Shown here one piece after another: positions 20,138 through 28,014 of a DNA stretch of 64,000 bases. Every line of letters begins with the position of its first letter. Position 1 is the stretch's first letter. Made by a program: the position numbers and the translations under genes. The notes under the pieces are model-generated. The model saw nothing but the letters and a program-made list of their open reading frames with translations, was not told the DNA's origin and made no database searches. The stretch comes from JBFGCT01 sp963825565 (lineage in GTDB: Bacteria > Actinomycetota > Acidimicrobiia > Acidimicrobiales > Ilumatobacteraceae): assembly GCA_963825565.1 (NCBI GenBank), contig CAWGTW010000006.1, forward strand, positions 1 to 64,000, written 5' to 3'.

Positions 20138-21829
20138 GTGACCGCTGACACGACGAGCCCGGACGCGCTGCGTCCAACCGCCCCGACCCGCCCAGGTCCG
20201 GAGCCGGCCGCGTCGACGCCCCCGCCGTCGCCGATGCCCCCTGCGCCAGGTCACGCTCCACCGGTCGGTGCACCGGCGGTCGCCGGGCACCTTGCCGGGC
20301 AGCCGCTCGTTGCACCCGCGCCACCCGAAGCCGACCCGCCCCCACCTCCCGCGCCGTTCGCGGCACCGGCCGCCACGGTCCCGACGGTCGATCCGCCGCC
20401 ACCGCCACCGACTCCACCTCGCGCCGTTCCGGCCCCGGGCACCGTCACACCGCCGCCCGCTCCCGCATCCTCGCCAGCGACCTCCACACGGTCTCCGGTC
20501 ACCGCGACACCGCCGACCGCGACCACCGCGCCGCCGCCCCCGACGACCGCACCGCAGCCGGCGCCCACCGCCGATGGGCCGCACACCTGGGGATCACCGG
20601 GAGCCACCGCACGCCCGACCGCCGACACCCATCCGCCCGCCGCCCCGCCGCCCGCCGCCGCCATCACGGCTCCGGCGAACGGACTCCCGGTCGGCACGCC
20701 ACCGGCTCCCGCACCCCCCGTCACCCCCGTCGCGCCGCCCACCGCCGCCGCGCCGACCACGCCGCGCCCCACCGTCGAGGCACCGGCTCCGTCGGCCCCG
20801 GTCCCCGATCCCGGAGCGACGCCGACCCTCCCCGGGGGGCCGATCGACCCGCTGTTGGCCCCGATCGCCGGCCCGGACGCTGCGAGCGCTCCACCGCCAG
20901 ATACCCCGACCTGGCGGCCCCGCCACCGATCTCGTCGCCGCCGCTTCGGCACGGCCGCCGTCGGGCTGGCGGCCCTCGGTGCGCTCGGCGTCGCGGGGTG
21001 GTTCGGCCTCCAGCGGCTCGGCGGCACCGACGAGTCGACCCAGGGCGCCGGCGCGGAGCCGATCGCCGAGAACCCGGCAACCCTGTTCGGGGAGACCCAG
21101 CAACTCGTCGACGACATCAACGAGGATCCCGGGGTCGCTGAGGCCTTCGAAGAGCTCGGTCTCGACCCGACAGGCGGTCCACTTCCGAGCGAATCCGGTG
21201 CGGACCCGTCCGCCGCCGACCCGGCCCCGTCGGCCGACATCGCCAGCTATGCCTTCGGCTGGACCGACCCATTCGGCCTGTCGGTCGATGTCCAGGTCGA
21301 CCGGGCTTCCGGCAACTTCGTCGCCACGACGAACGACGGCACCGAGATCCGGCGGATCGGCGAACGGCACTTCGGGCGCGCCGCGGGCGCGAGCTGGGTC
21401 GAGCTGAGCCCCGATGTCGTCAGCGGCATCCCGGTACTCGGCATCGACGGCCCGCTCGACGAATCGGTGATCCCGGCCGACCTGGAGCCGTACGTGCTCG
21501 GGGCGGCGACCGACCCCGGCTGGACGCGTGTGCTGATCGACGACGCAACGCTCGCAACGACCGATCCGGGCCTGCGCCAGGCGTGGCTCGGCCCGTGGGG
21601 GCTGCTCGATCCAGCGGCGGCGGTCGAGTCGACCCCGTTCGCCGGCGCCTTCCCCGCCGAGGCGGGGAGCGGCCAGATCATCGTCTCGATCGCCCGCAGC
21701 CCCGATGGCCTGGTCAGCGAGGTCACGGTGTCGTCACCGGCGATCGGTGGTACCGCCGCCTACCGCCTGGCGTCGACCGGGATCAACCCGCTCCCGGTCG
21801 AGATCCCCGCCGAGCTCGCCGGCGGCTGA
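20138..21829 (+). CDS. Pro-rich single-pass membrane protein, paralogue B
   Basis: No family recognised. It has 563 residues. The first about 255 are extremely rich in Pro, Ala and Thr (long PP/AP/TP runs) and are probably a disordered cytoplasmic region. After a basic cluster ('RPRHRSRRRRFG') comes one transmembrane helix ('AAVGLAALGALGVAGWFGL'). The outer part contains an acidic linker and a domain of about 200 residues matching paralogue A: 'TDPFGLSVDVQVDRASGNF', 'WVELSPDVV' and 'SPAIGGTAAYRL'. Both proteins end in a short tail finishing with a 'GG' pair. GTG 20138 starts the frame. The long basic/Pro-rich inner region suggests a scaffold or protein-interaction role across the membrane. 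Confidence 0.78.
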   Translation: MTADTTSPDALRPTAPTRPGPEPAASTPPPSPMPPAPGHAPPVGAPAVAGHLAGQPLVAPAPPEADPPPPPAPFAAPAATVPTVDPPPPPPTPPRAVPAPGTVTPPPAPASSPATSTRSPVTATPPTATTAPPPPTTAPQPAPTADGPHTWGSPGATARPTADTHPPAAPPPAAAITAPANGLPVGTPPAPAPPVTPVAPPTAAAPTTPRPTVEAPAPSAPVPDPGATPTLPGGPIDPLLAPIAGPDAASAPPPDTPTWRPRHRSRRRRFGTAAVGLAALGALGVAGWFGLQRLGGTDESTQGAGAEPIAENPATLFGETQQLVDDINEDPGVAEAFEELGLDPTGGPLPSESGADPSAADPAPSADIASYAFGWTDPFGLSVDVQVDRASGNFVATTNDGTEIRRIGERHFGRAAGASWVELSPDVVSGIPVLGIDGPLDESVIPADLEPYVLGAATDPGWTRVLIDDATLATTDPGLRQAWLGPWGLLDPAAAVESTPFAGAFPAEAGSGQIIVSIARSPDGLVSEVTVSSPAIGGTAAYRLASTGINPLPVEIPAELAGG

Positions 21830-21851
21830 GCGACCCGATCGACGGCGCGGG

Positions 21852-23071
21852 TCAGTCGCGCCAGCGCACCAGCTCGCGATCGATCTCGGCCAGCGATCGA
21901 CGGCCCGTGAGCGCCATCGTCCGTTCGAGCCCCTCGCGCAGCATCGCCAGGAGATGGTCGACGCCGCGCTCGCCCGCCGCGCCGAGCGCGTAGAAGTACG
22001 GCCGCCCGACCGAGACCGCGTCGGCCCCGAGCGCCAGCGCCTTGACGATGTCGCTCCCCCGCCGGACTCCGCCGTCGCAGATCACCGTCGCCTGGTCGCC
22101 GACCTCGTCCCTGACCGGCTCGACCAACTCGAGCGGAGCCGGTGCGTCGTCGAGCTGGCGGCCTCCGTGGTTGGACAGGCCGATCCCGGTGACGCCGCAG
22201 GCGACCGCCTGCTTCGCGTCGGCGACGGTCTGAATGCCCTTGAGCACGATCGGGCCGTCCCAGAACGAGCGCAGCCAGTCGATGTCGTCCCACGAGAGCG
22301 CTTGATCGAACTGGCTGGCCACGTGCTCGGCGAGCGAGATCGCCGTCGAGCCGTCCTGGTCGTGGCGCCCGACCACGTTGGAGAACGTGATCGGCTCATT
22401 GCGCAGGAAGTCGATCGTCCACGCCGGGATGGATCGCGCCGTCGAGGAGGGTGCCGAGCCCGATCTTCGGCGGCAGTGTCATCCCCCGGCGCACGTCGCG
22501 CTCGCGCCGGCCGAGGACCGCGGTGTCGACGGTCAGCCACACCGTCGAATACCCGGCGGCCGCCGCCCGCTGGACGAGCTCTTTGACCAGGCCGCGGTCG
22601 CTTCCACGTGTAGATCTGGAACCACTTGTCGCCGTCGCTCACCGCGGCGACCTCTTCGATCGAGCGGGTCCCCATCGTCGAGAGCGACCACGGGACGCCG
22701 GCGCGCGCCGCCGCCCGGGCGACGGCGAGCTCACCTTGGGAGTGGGCGATGCGGGTGAACCCGGTCGGCGCCAGGATCAGCGGCATCGAGGCCGGGCGAC
22801 CGAAGATCGTCGTCGACGTGTCGATGTCGCTGACGTCACGCAGGACGCTCGGGCGGAACTCGAGCCGGGCGTACGCCGCCGAGTTGTTGCGCAGGGACCG
22901 CTCGTCCTCGGCGCCCCCGTCGATGTAGTCGAACACGCCGAACGGCAGCCGCCGCTTGGCGATCTTGCGCAGGTCCTCGACCGACGCGGCCTTCTTCAGC
23001 CGCCGTTCGACCGGGTCGGCCGTGAACGAGTCGAACTGCACCACCGACCGGAACGTGTCCCACATCTGCAT
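21852..23071 (-). pseudogene. FMN-dependent alpha-hydroxy-acid dehydrogenase (LldD-like) with two frameshifts
   Basis: Repaired, this is a protein of about 405 residues of the lactate dehydrogenase (cytochrome)/glycolate oxidase family, oxidising an L-2-hydroxy acid. The pieces are collinear but use three frames. The N-part ends 'KWFQIYTWK' near 22600. The middle 'DRGLVKELVQRAAAAGYST' to 'LGTLLDGAIHP' ends near 22431. The C-part holds 'TFSNVVGRHDQDGS', the catalytic His in 'LSNHGGRQLD' and the FMN loop 'CDGGVRRGSDIVKALALGA'. Removing one base at about 22599-22601 and one at about 22427-22431 restores the gene. ATG 23071 has TACGAT 7 nt upstream. It may be a genuine decaying gene or two sequencing errors. 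Confidence 0.82.
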
Positions 23072-23078
23072 GGCCCGA

Positions 23079-23084
23079 ATCGTA
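23079..23084 (-). promoter_or_regulatory. -10-like hexamer for the hydroxy-acid dehydrogenase (leaderless start)
   Basis: Minus-strand TACGAT, 7 nt, then ATG 23071. An intact promoter in front of a frameshifted gene argues for sequencing error or very recent inactivation. Confidence 0.45.
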
Positions 23085-23227
23085 GGTCCCGCCCGCGTCG
23101 CGCCCCGATCCGCGTGAACCGGACACCACGACATCGGACGTCGTCGGACGTCGCCGGTCGGTCGTCGGACGGCCGTCGGTCACACGATTCGGAGGGCGGC
23201 GACAGTCGACGAGGTGGAGGGCGGCGA

Positions 23228-23953
23228 TCAGTCGACGAGGCGGAGGCCGGTCGGGGTCATCGAGGGTTCGGCCTGAGGGAGGTCGACCACGAACTCGGTG
23301 CGGTGCGCCGGGAAGAGATGCTCGCTGACCAGCACCGGGCGACCGGTGCGGTCGGTTGTCACCCGCTGGCAGCGCAGCAGCGGCGACCCGACCGGCACGT
23401 CGAGGAGCGCGGCGATCGCCGGCTCCGCGGAGTCGGCCCCGATCGTCTGCGTCGCACCGTGGAGGTCGGCGTCGATCAGCTCGTAGAACGGGTGCCGCTC
23501 GACATCGCGCCGCGACAGGTTGGCCCCGAGGTCGGCGGGACACCAGACGGTGACGACGGCGAACGGCTCGCCATCGGCGAGGTTCAGCCGCTTGACGCGC
23601 AACACCTGGTCGACCCCGAGGAGCTCGGCGACGCGTGATGGAGGCGCCTCGAACGCGAACTCCTCGACCCGGCGCTCGGACAGCTTGCCCACGCCCTCGA
23701 CCTGCGATTCGATGGTTCCCAGCGACTGCAGGCGCTGGCGCACCGGCTCGGTGGCGACGAACCACCCGAAGCCCTGGCGGGCCGCGATCAACCCGTCGTC
23801 GCGGACCAGTTCCAGCGCCCGCCGGACCGTCACCCGCGAGGCGCCGAACCGGACCGACATCTCCGCCTCGGACGGCAGGACCGAACCGGCTGGCGCGGCC
23901 CGGGCCATCACCCGCAGCTCGTCGGCGATCTCCTGGTAGCGGATGTGCCTCAC
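23228..23953 (-). CDS. GntR-family (HutC/UTRA) transcriptional regulator
   Basis: DNA-binding repressor of 241 residues. The winged helix occupies residues about 5-70 ('LPSEAEMSVRFGASRVTVRR' is the recognition region). The UTRA ligand domain follows, with 'LLGVDQVLRVKRLNLADGEP', 'HPFYELI' and 'LLRCQRVTTDRTGRPVLVSE'. GTG 23953 overlaps the stop of the VOC gene by 4 nt (GTGA), so the two are one transcript beginning at 24357. It probably controls its own operon and perhaps the divergent aconitase through the 23-bp promoter between them. The ligand is unknown; UTRA domains usually bind small acids or sugar phosphates. Confidence 0.92.
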   Translation of the reverse strand: MRHIRYQEIADELRVMARAAPAGSVLPSEAEMSVRFGASRVTVRRALELVRDDGLIAARQGFGWFVATEPVRQRLQSLGTIESQVEGVGKLSERRVEEFAFEAPPSRVAELLGVDQVLRVKRLNLADGEPFAVVTVWCPADLGANLSRRDVERHPFYELIDADLHGATQTIGADSAEPAIAALLDVPVGSPLLRCQRVTTDRTGRPVLVSEHLFPAHRTEFVVDLPQAEPSMTPTGLRLVD

Positions 23954-24357
23954 GATGCCGCCTCGATCAACTCGAGGCGGTTGCCGAAGGGGTCCGAGAC
24001 GTGGCAGCGCTCCACGCCCGGGATCTCGTCGCTCCACGACACCTCGACGCCCGACGCTGCAACGAACGAGCGCAGCCCGACGATCGTCAGCGCCGGGTGC
24101 GCCTTGCGGGCGGGGACGAACGCCCGCTCGGCGCCGACGTGGATGCGCACGCCGCCGGACTCGAACCAGGCACCGCGCCTGGCTGCCAACGCCGGTGGCT
24201 TGGTCACCTCGTGCAAGCCCAACACGCCGACGTAGAACGACCGGGCGACGTCCTCGGAGCCGGCCGGGATCGCGACCTGGACGTGGTCGAGTCCGACCCA
24301 CTGCGGGCCGCCTTCGCCCGCTGCTCGTCGTCCTGCTCCGGCTTGTGGCGCGTCCAT
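23950..24357 (-). CDS. VOC-family (glyoxalase/bleomycin-resistance fold) protein
   Basis: Small cytosolic protein of 135 residues with the paired beta-alpha-beta-beta-beta fold. 'LDHVQVAIP' starts module 1 (metal His), and 'RCHVSDPFGNRLELIE' closes module 2 with the typical His and Glu ligand positions. It could be a lyase, epimerase, dioxygenase fragment or binding protein; the sequence does not decide. ATG 24357 is preceded by TATAAT at an 8-nt gap. A TTG three nt upstream is an alternative start. Operon with the GntR gene. Confidence 0.82.
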   Translation of the reverse strand: MDAPQAGAGRRAAGEGGPQWVGLDHVQVAIPAGSEDVARSFYVGVLGLHEVTKPPALAARRGAWFESGGVRIHVGAERAFVPARKAHPALTIVGLRSFVAASGVEVSWSDEIPGVERCHVSDPFGNRLELIEAAS

Positions 24358-24380
24358 CAACTTGTATTATAGTTGTCTAC
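24358..24380. promoter_or_regulatory. Compact bidirectional promoter between VOC-gntR and aconitase
   Basis: Only 23 bp separate the two start codons, and they form an AT-rich island in a GC-rich region. Minus strand: TATAAT (24370-24365), 8 nt, ATG 24357. Plus strand: TATTAT (24365-24370) or TATAGT (24368-24373), 7-10 nt, ATG 24381. The same bases thus serve as -10 element in both directions, and both messages would be leaderless. Two TTGT(A/C)T repeats, 11 bp apart (from 24362 and 24373), could be half-sites for the GntR protein (HutC-type sites often contain TGTNTA); that is inference. Confidence 0.6.
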
Positions 24381-26648
24381 ATGCCAGTGAGCGCCACCAC
24401 CCCCATCGAACTCGTCGAGCGCGTGTACGCAACCCTCGCCGAGCGCGTGCAACTCGGCCGCGACCGGCTCGGCCGGCCGCTCACGCTGACCGAGAAGATC
24501 CTGATCAACCACCTGGTCGACCCGGACGGGCAGGAGATGGAGCGCGGCGCGAGCTACGCCGACTTCCACCCCGACCGGGTGGCGATGCAGGACGCGACGG
24601 CGCAGATGGCGCTGCTCCAGTTCATGACCGCCGGGTTGCCCGAGGCGGCGGTCCCGTCGACCGTCCACTGCGATCATCTGATCCAGGCCAAGGTCGGGGC
24701 GCAGATCGACCTCGGCGTCGCCGTTGACACCAACCGCGAGGTCTACGACTTCCTGCGCTCGGTATCGGCGAAGTACGGCCTCGGGTTCTGGGGTCCCGGC
24801 TCGGGCATCATCCATCAGGTCGTGCTCGAGAACTACGCGTTCCCCGGCGGGATGATGATCGGCACCGACAGCCACACGCCCAACGCCGGCGGGCTCGGCA
24901 TGGTGGCGATCGGCGTCGGCGGCGCCGACGCGGTCGACGTGATGACCGGGTTCCCGTTCAACGTCCGCTGGCCGAAGGTGATCGGCGTCCGGCTGACCGG
25001 CTCGCTCTCCGGATGGTCGAGCCCGAAGGACGTGATCCTCGAGGTCGCCCGCCAGCTCACCGTCGAGGGCGGCACCGGCGCGATCGTCGAGTACCACGGT
25101 CCCGGGGCCGACTCGATCTCGGCGACCGGCAAGGCGACGATCTGCAACATGGGCGCCGAGATCGGCGCGACCACGTCGCACTTCCCGTACGACCACAACA
25201 TGGCGCTGTACTTGAAGGCGACCGGCCGGGAGGCGATCGCCGACGCCGCCGACCGGGTCGCCAGCGACCTGCGCGCCGACGACGGAGCGACCTACGACCA
25301 GCTGATCGAGGTGAACCTCGACGATCTCAAGCCGCTGATCAACGGCCCTCACTCCCCCGACCGCGCCCACCGTGTGGGGCGCGACGGAGTCGGCGCGGCG
25401 GCGCGTGAGCACGGCTGGCCGCTCGAACCGTCGGCGTGCCTGATCGGCTCGTGCACCAACTCGTCGTACGAGGACATCACCCGCGTCGCCTCGATCGCCC
25501 GTCAGGCGGCGGCGGCCGGACTGACCGCGACGTGCGAGCTGCTGATCACGCCGGGCTCCGAGCAGGTGCGGGCGACGATCGAACGCGACGGGCTGCTCGC
25601 CGACCTCGAAGCGATCGGCGCCACCGTCCTGGCCAACGCCTGCGGGCCGTGCATCGGCCAGTGGTCGCGCCCCGCGTCGATCACCGGGCACCCGAACACG
25701 ATCGTCAACTCGTTCAACCGCAACTTCCCCAAGCGCAACGACGGGTCGGTCAACACGCTCAGCTTCGTCACATCGCCCGACACCGTGCTGGCGATCGCGC
25801 TGGCGGGCCGACTCGACTTCGACCCGACCGTCGACACGATCACCGCACCCGACGGCACCGAGATCGTCCTCGACGCACCGGTCGGCGAGGTGCTCCCGAG
25901 CCGGGGTTACGACCCCGGTGAGGACACGTTCACCGCGCCGCCCGACGGCGGGTCGGGCATCGACGTCGAGGTGTCGCCGACCAGCGACCGGCTGCAGCTG
26001 CTCACCCCGTTCCCTGCGTGGGACGGCGAGGACTACCTCGGCCTGCCGGTGCTGATGAAGGCGCAGGGCAAGTGTACGACCGACCACATCTCCGCTGCCG
26101 GACCGTGGCTCAAGTACCGCGGGCACCTCGAGAACATCTCGGGCAACCTGTTCGCCGGAGCGGTCAACGCGTTCAGCGGCGAGGCGGGAAGCGGCAAGGA
26201 CATCACCGACGGTGGGACCCGGCCCTACCCCGAGATCGCCAAGCGCTACCACGAGGCCGGCATCCACTGGGTGGCGATCGGCGATCGGAACTACGGCGAG
26301 GGGTCCTCCCGGGAGCACGCGGCGATGGAGCCCCGCTTCCGCAACGGGCTGGTCATCTTCGCCCGCTCGTTCGCCCGCATCCACGAGACCAACGCGAAGA
26401 AGCAGGGGCTGCTGCCGCTCACGTTCGCCGATCCGGCGACCTACGACCTGATCGGCGAGGACGACCGGATCGACGTGCTCGGCCTACCGCCGGTGCCGGG
26501 CGAGCGCGTGCACTGTCGGATCCGCAAGCCCGACGGCACGGTGATCGACTTCGAGGCGACCCACACGTTCAGCGACGAGCAGGTCGAGTGGTTCGAGGCC
26601 GGCTCGGCGCTCAACATCGTCCGCCGCAAGGTCGCCGCCGACTCCTGA
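24381..26648 (+). CDS. acn: Aconitate hydratase (TCA cycle)
   Basis: [4Fe-4S] enzyme interconverting citrate and isocitrate. 755 residues, of the size and type of mitochondrial-like aconitases. Cluster cysteines are in 'LIGSCTNSSYED' and 'ANACGPCIGQW'. 'GTDSHTPNAGGLGM' carries active-site Asp/His, and 'GDRNYGEGSSREHAAMEPR' is the C-terminal swivel-domain motif. ATG 24381 is chosen from the start of similarity and the promoter geometry. It is divergent from a GntR-VOC operon rather than beside the usual TCA genes. The stop is followed by a possible terminator. Confidence 0.96.
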   Translation: MPVSATTPIELVERVYATLAERVQLGRDRLGRPLTLTEKILINHLVDPDGQEMERGASYADFHPDRVAMQDATAQMALLQFMTAGLPEAAVPSTVHCDHLIQAKVGAQIDLGVAVDTNREVYDFLRSVSAKYGLGFWGPGSGIIHQVVLENYAFPGGMMIGTDSHTPNAGGLGMVAIGVGGADAVDVMTGFPFNVRWPKVIGVRLTGSLSGWSSPKDVILEVARQLTVEGGTGAIVEYHGPGADSISATGKATICNMGAEIGATTSHFPYDHNMALYLKATGREAIADAADRVASDLRADDGATYDQLIEVNLDDLKPLINGPHSPDRAHRVGRDGVGAAAREHGWPLEPSACLIGSCTNSSYEDITRVASIARQAAAAGLTATCELLITPGSEQVRATIERDGLLADLEAIGATVLANACGPCIGQWSRPASITGHPNTIVNSFNRNFPKRNDGSVNTLSFVTSPDTVLAIALAGRLDFDPTVDTITAPDGTEIVLDAPVGEVLPSRGYDPGEDTFTAPPDGGSGIDVEVSPTSDRLQLLTPFPAWDGEDYLGLPVLMKAQGKCTTDHISAAGPWLKYRGHLENISGNLFAGAVNAFSGEAGSGKDITDGGTRPYPEIAKRYHEAGIHWVAIGDRNYGEGSSREHAAMEPRFRNGLVIFARSFARIHETNAKKQGLLPLTFADPATYDLIGEDDRIDVLGLPPVPGERVHCRIRKPDGTVIDFEATHTFSDEQVEWFEAGSALNIVRRKVAADS

Positions 26649-26677
26649 CCGGTCAGCCGCCGTCGAGGAGCACGCGT

Positions 26678-26706
26678 TGACACCTGGTGTCTGCCACCGG
26701 GTGTCA
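26678..26706. terminator. Possible two-way terminator after aconitase
   Basis: GACACC-T-GGTGTC at 26679-26691 forms a short stem, and a second GGTGTC follows at 26700-26705, allowing alternative pairing. It lies between the convergent aconitase and DUF6285 genes. There is no U-tract, as is common in high-GC actinobacteria. Confidence 0.35.
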
Positions 26707-27042
26707 GCGGTAGTGGGGGTTGGCGACGGCGAGTTTGTCGGCGGTGGTTGCACGGAGCACGTCGCGCAGCTCGTCGAGGCGATCGTCGAGGTCGCCGCGG
26801 CGGATCGCCGCAGCCAGCTCGCCGTCGTCGGCCGCCCCGAAGCGGGCGAGCCGCTCCCGGTGAGCGTCGGCCTGGGCCGGGCCGAGCTCGATCTCCCGCT
26901 CGACGATCCCCAGCACGTTGATCGCCACCCGGGCGTGGAACCGCAGTCGTCCCTCGGTCGCCTCCAGGACGTCGGCCTCGAGCCACTCGCGGACCGCCTC
27001 GATCAGCTGCCGGGCGTCGGGCGCGTCGTGCGGCGCGGCCAT
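26704..27042 (-). CDS. DUF6285-like small protein
   Basis: A 112-residue soluble, mostly helical protein ('LIEAVREWLEADVLEATEGRL', written here in part, then 'FHARVAINVLGIVEREIELG'). It matches the small partner commonly found next to APH-like kinases in acyl-CoA catabolic loci of actinobacteria and proteobacteria (DUF6285, recognised from memory). The pattern of alternating Arg/Glu and a hydrophobic 'RVAINVLGIVERE' helix is characteristic. ATG 27042 follows the kinase stop by 2 nt. Function unknown; it probably acts with the kinase. Confidence 0.7.
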   Translation of the reverse strand: MAAPHDAPDARQLIEAVREWLEADVLEATEGRLRFHARVAINVLGIVEREIELGPAQADAHRERLARFGAADDGELAAAIRRGDLDDRLDELRDVLRATTADKLAVANPHYR

Positions 27043-27044
27043 CG

Positions 27045-27983
27045 TCACCACCGCCCTTCGAGCGCCACGAACAGGTCGTGCTCGTTCTCGCACACCCGCC
27101 GCCCGATCGCCGCCAGTTCGTGGCTGCGCACCGCGCCGGACAGGTGCGCACTCGCCTGCCCGATGCACATGATCGCCCACTTCCACGTGCCGAGCACCTC
27201 CCACCAGCGAACGACCTCGGCATCGACCGGCGCCCCGCCAGCAGCCTCGTAGGCGGCGAACAGCTCCTCGTACTCGCCGAGGCCGGCGACCGGCTGCCGG
27301 CCGCCGAACCGCCACGACTTCACGCACAACCAGCCGAGGTCCTCCATCGGATCGCCGAGGTGCGCCAGCTCCCAGTCGACGACCGCCCGCAGGCCGTCGG
27401 GACCGACGATCATGTTGCCCAGCCGGAAGTCCCCGTGGACGATCGCCGTGCGACCCGACGGCGGGCGGTTGGCGAGCAGCCAGCGGCGCACCAGCTCGAG
27501 CACCGGATGCGGCTCCCCGAGCGCGTCCAGCACCTCGGTGTAGGCCGCGAGCTGATCGGGCCGCTGCAACGCCGTCACCGCGCCGGGGTCGAGCGCGTGG
27601 ACAGCCGCGAGGGCGACCCCGAGCTCGCCGACCAGCCGGGAGCGTGCGACAGCGAAACGCTCGTCGCGCTGGATCTTGCGGGCGATCGTCTCGCCGTCGA
27701 CCGCCTCGAGGACCATGAACGCACCGCCGTCGGGCCGTCGCTGCGCGGCGACCAGGCCGGGGACCGGCACACCGCCTCCGCCGGCGGCGCGCACGACGTC
27801 GGCCTCGGTCATCATGTCGCGCTCGTCGCCCGGCCGCTGGAGCTGGACGACGAGCGGCCGCCCGCCGGCGGTGAACCGCCAGGTGTCGCGCGAGGCGCCG
27901 CCCGAGAGCGCAACCAGCCCGTCGATGCGGCAGCCGCCGAGCGCGTCGGACAGCAGCGCTGCGAGTTCGGCCTCGGCTGGCAC
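27045..27983 (-). CDS. Aminoglycoside-phosphotransferase-like (APH/ACAD10-type) kinase
   Basis: Protein-kinase-like fold phosphotransferase of 312 residues. The lobe-1 segment is 'LSGGASRDTWRF'. The catalytic Brenner loop is 'IVHGDFRLGNMIV' and the metal-binding segment 'VVDWELAHLGDPMEDLGW'. The sequence resembles the ACAD10/11-type kinases of acyl-CoA and hydroxy-fatty-acid catabolism more than true antibiotic-resistance enzymes, so resistance should not be inferred. GTG 27983 places the start just before conserved sequence. It is coupled to the DUF6285 gene. Confidence 0.85.
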   Translation of the reverse strand: MPAEAELAALLSDALGGCRIDGLVALSGGASRDTWRFTAGGRPLVVQLQRPGDERDMMTEADVVRAAGGGGVPVPGLVAAQRRPDGGAFMVLEAVDGETIARKIQRDERFAVARSRLVGELGVALAAVHALDPGAVTALQRPDQLAAYTEVLDALGEPHPVLELVRRWLLANRPPSGRTAIVHGDFRLGNMIVGPDGLRAVVDWELAHLGDPMEDLGWLCVKSWRFGGRQPVAGLGEYEELFAAYEAAGGAPVDAEVVRWWEVLGTWKWAIMCIGQASAHLSGAVRSHELAAIGRRVCENEHDLFVALEGRW

Positions 27984-28014
27984 CGCGCGAGGATCGCAGA
28001 TCGGCGGGCTGCGG

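Noticed and set aside
24357..26384. Open minus-strand frame of 675 codons over aconitase
   Set aside because: Antisense shadow of a highly conserved enzyme.
27045..27983. Aminoglycoside resistance gene
   Set aside because: The APH-like fold and the DUF6285 neighbour fit a metabolic kinase; nothing indicates antibiotic resistance.
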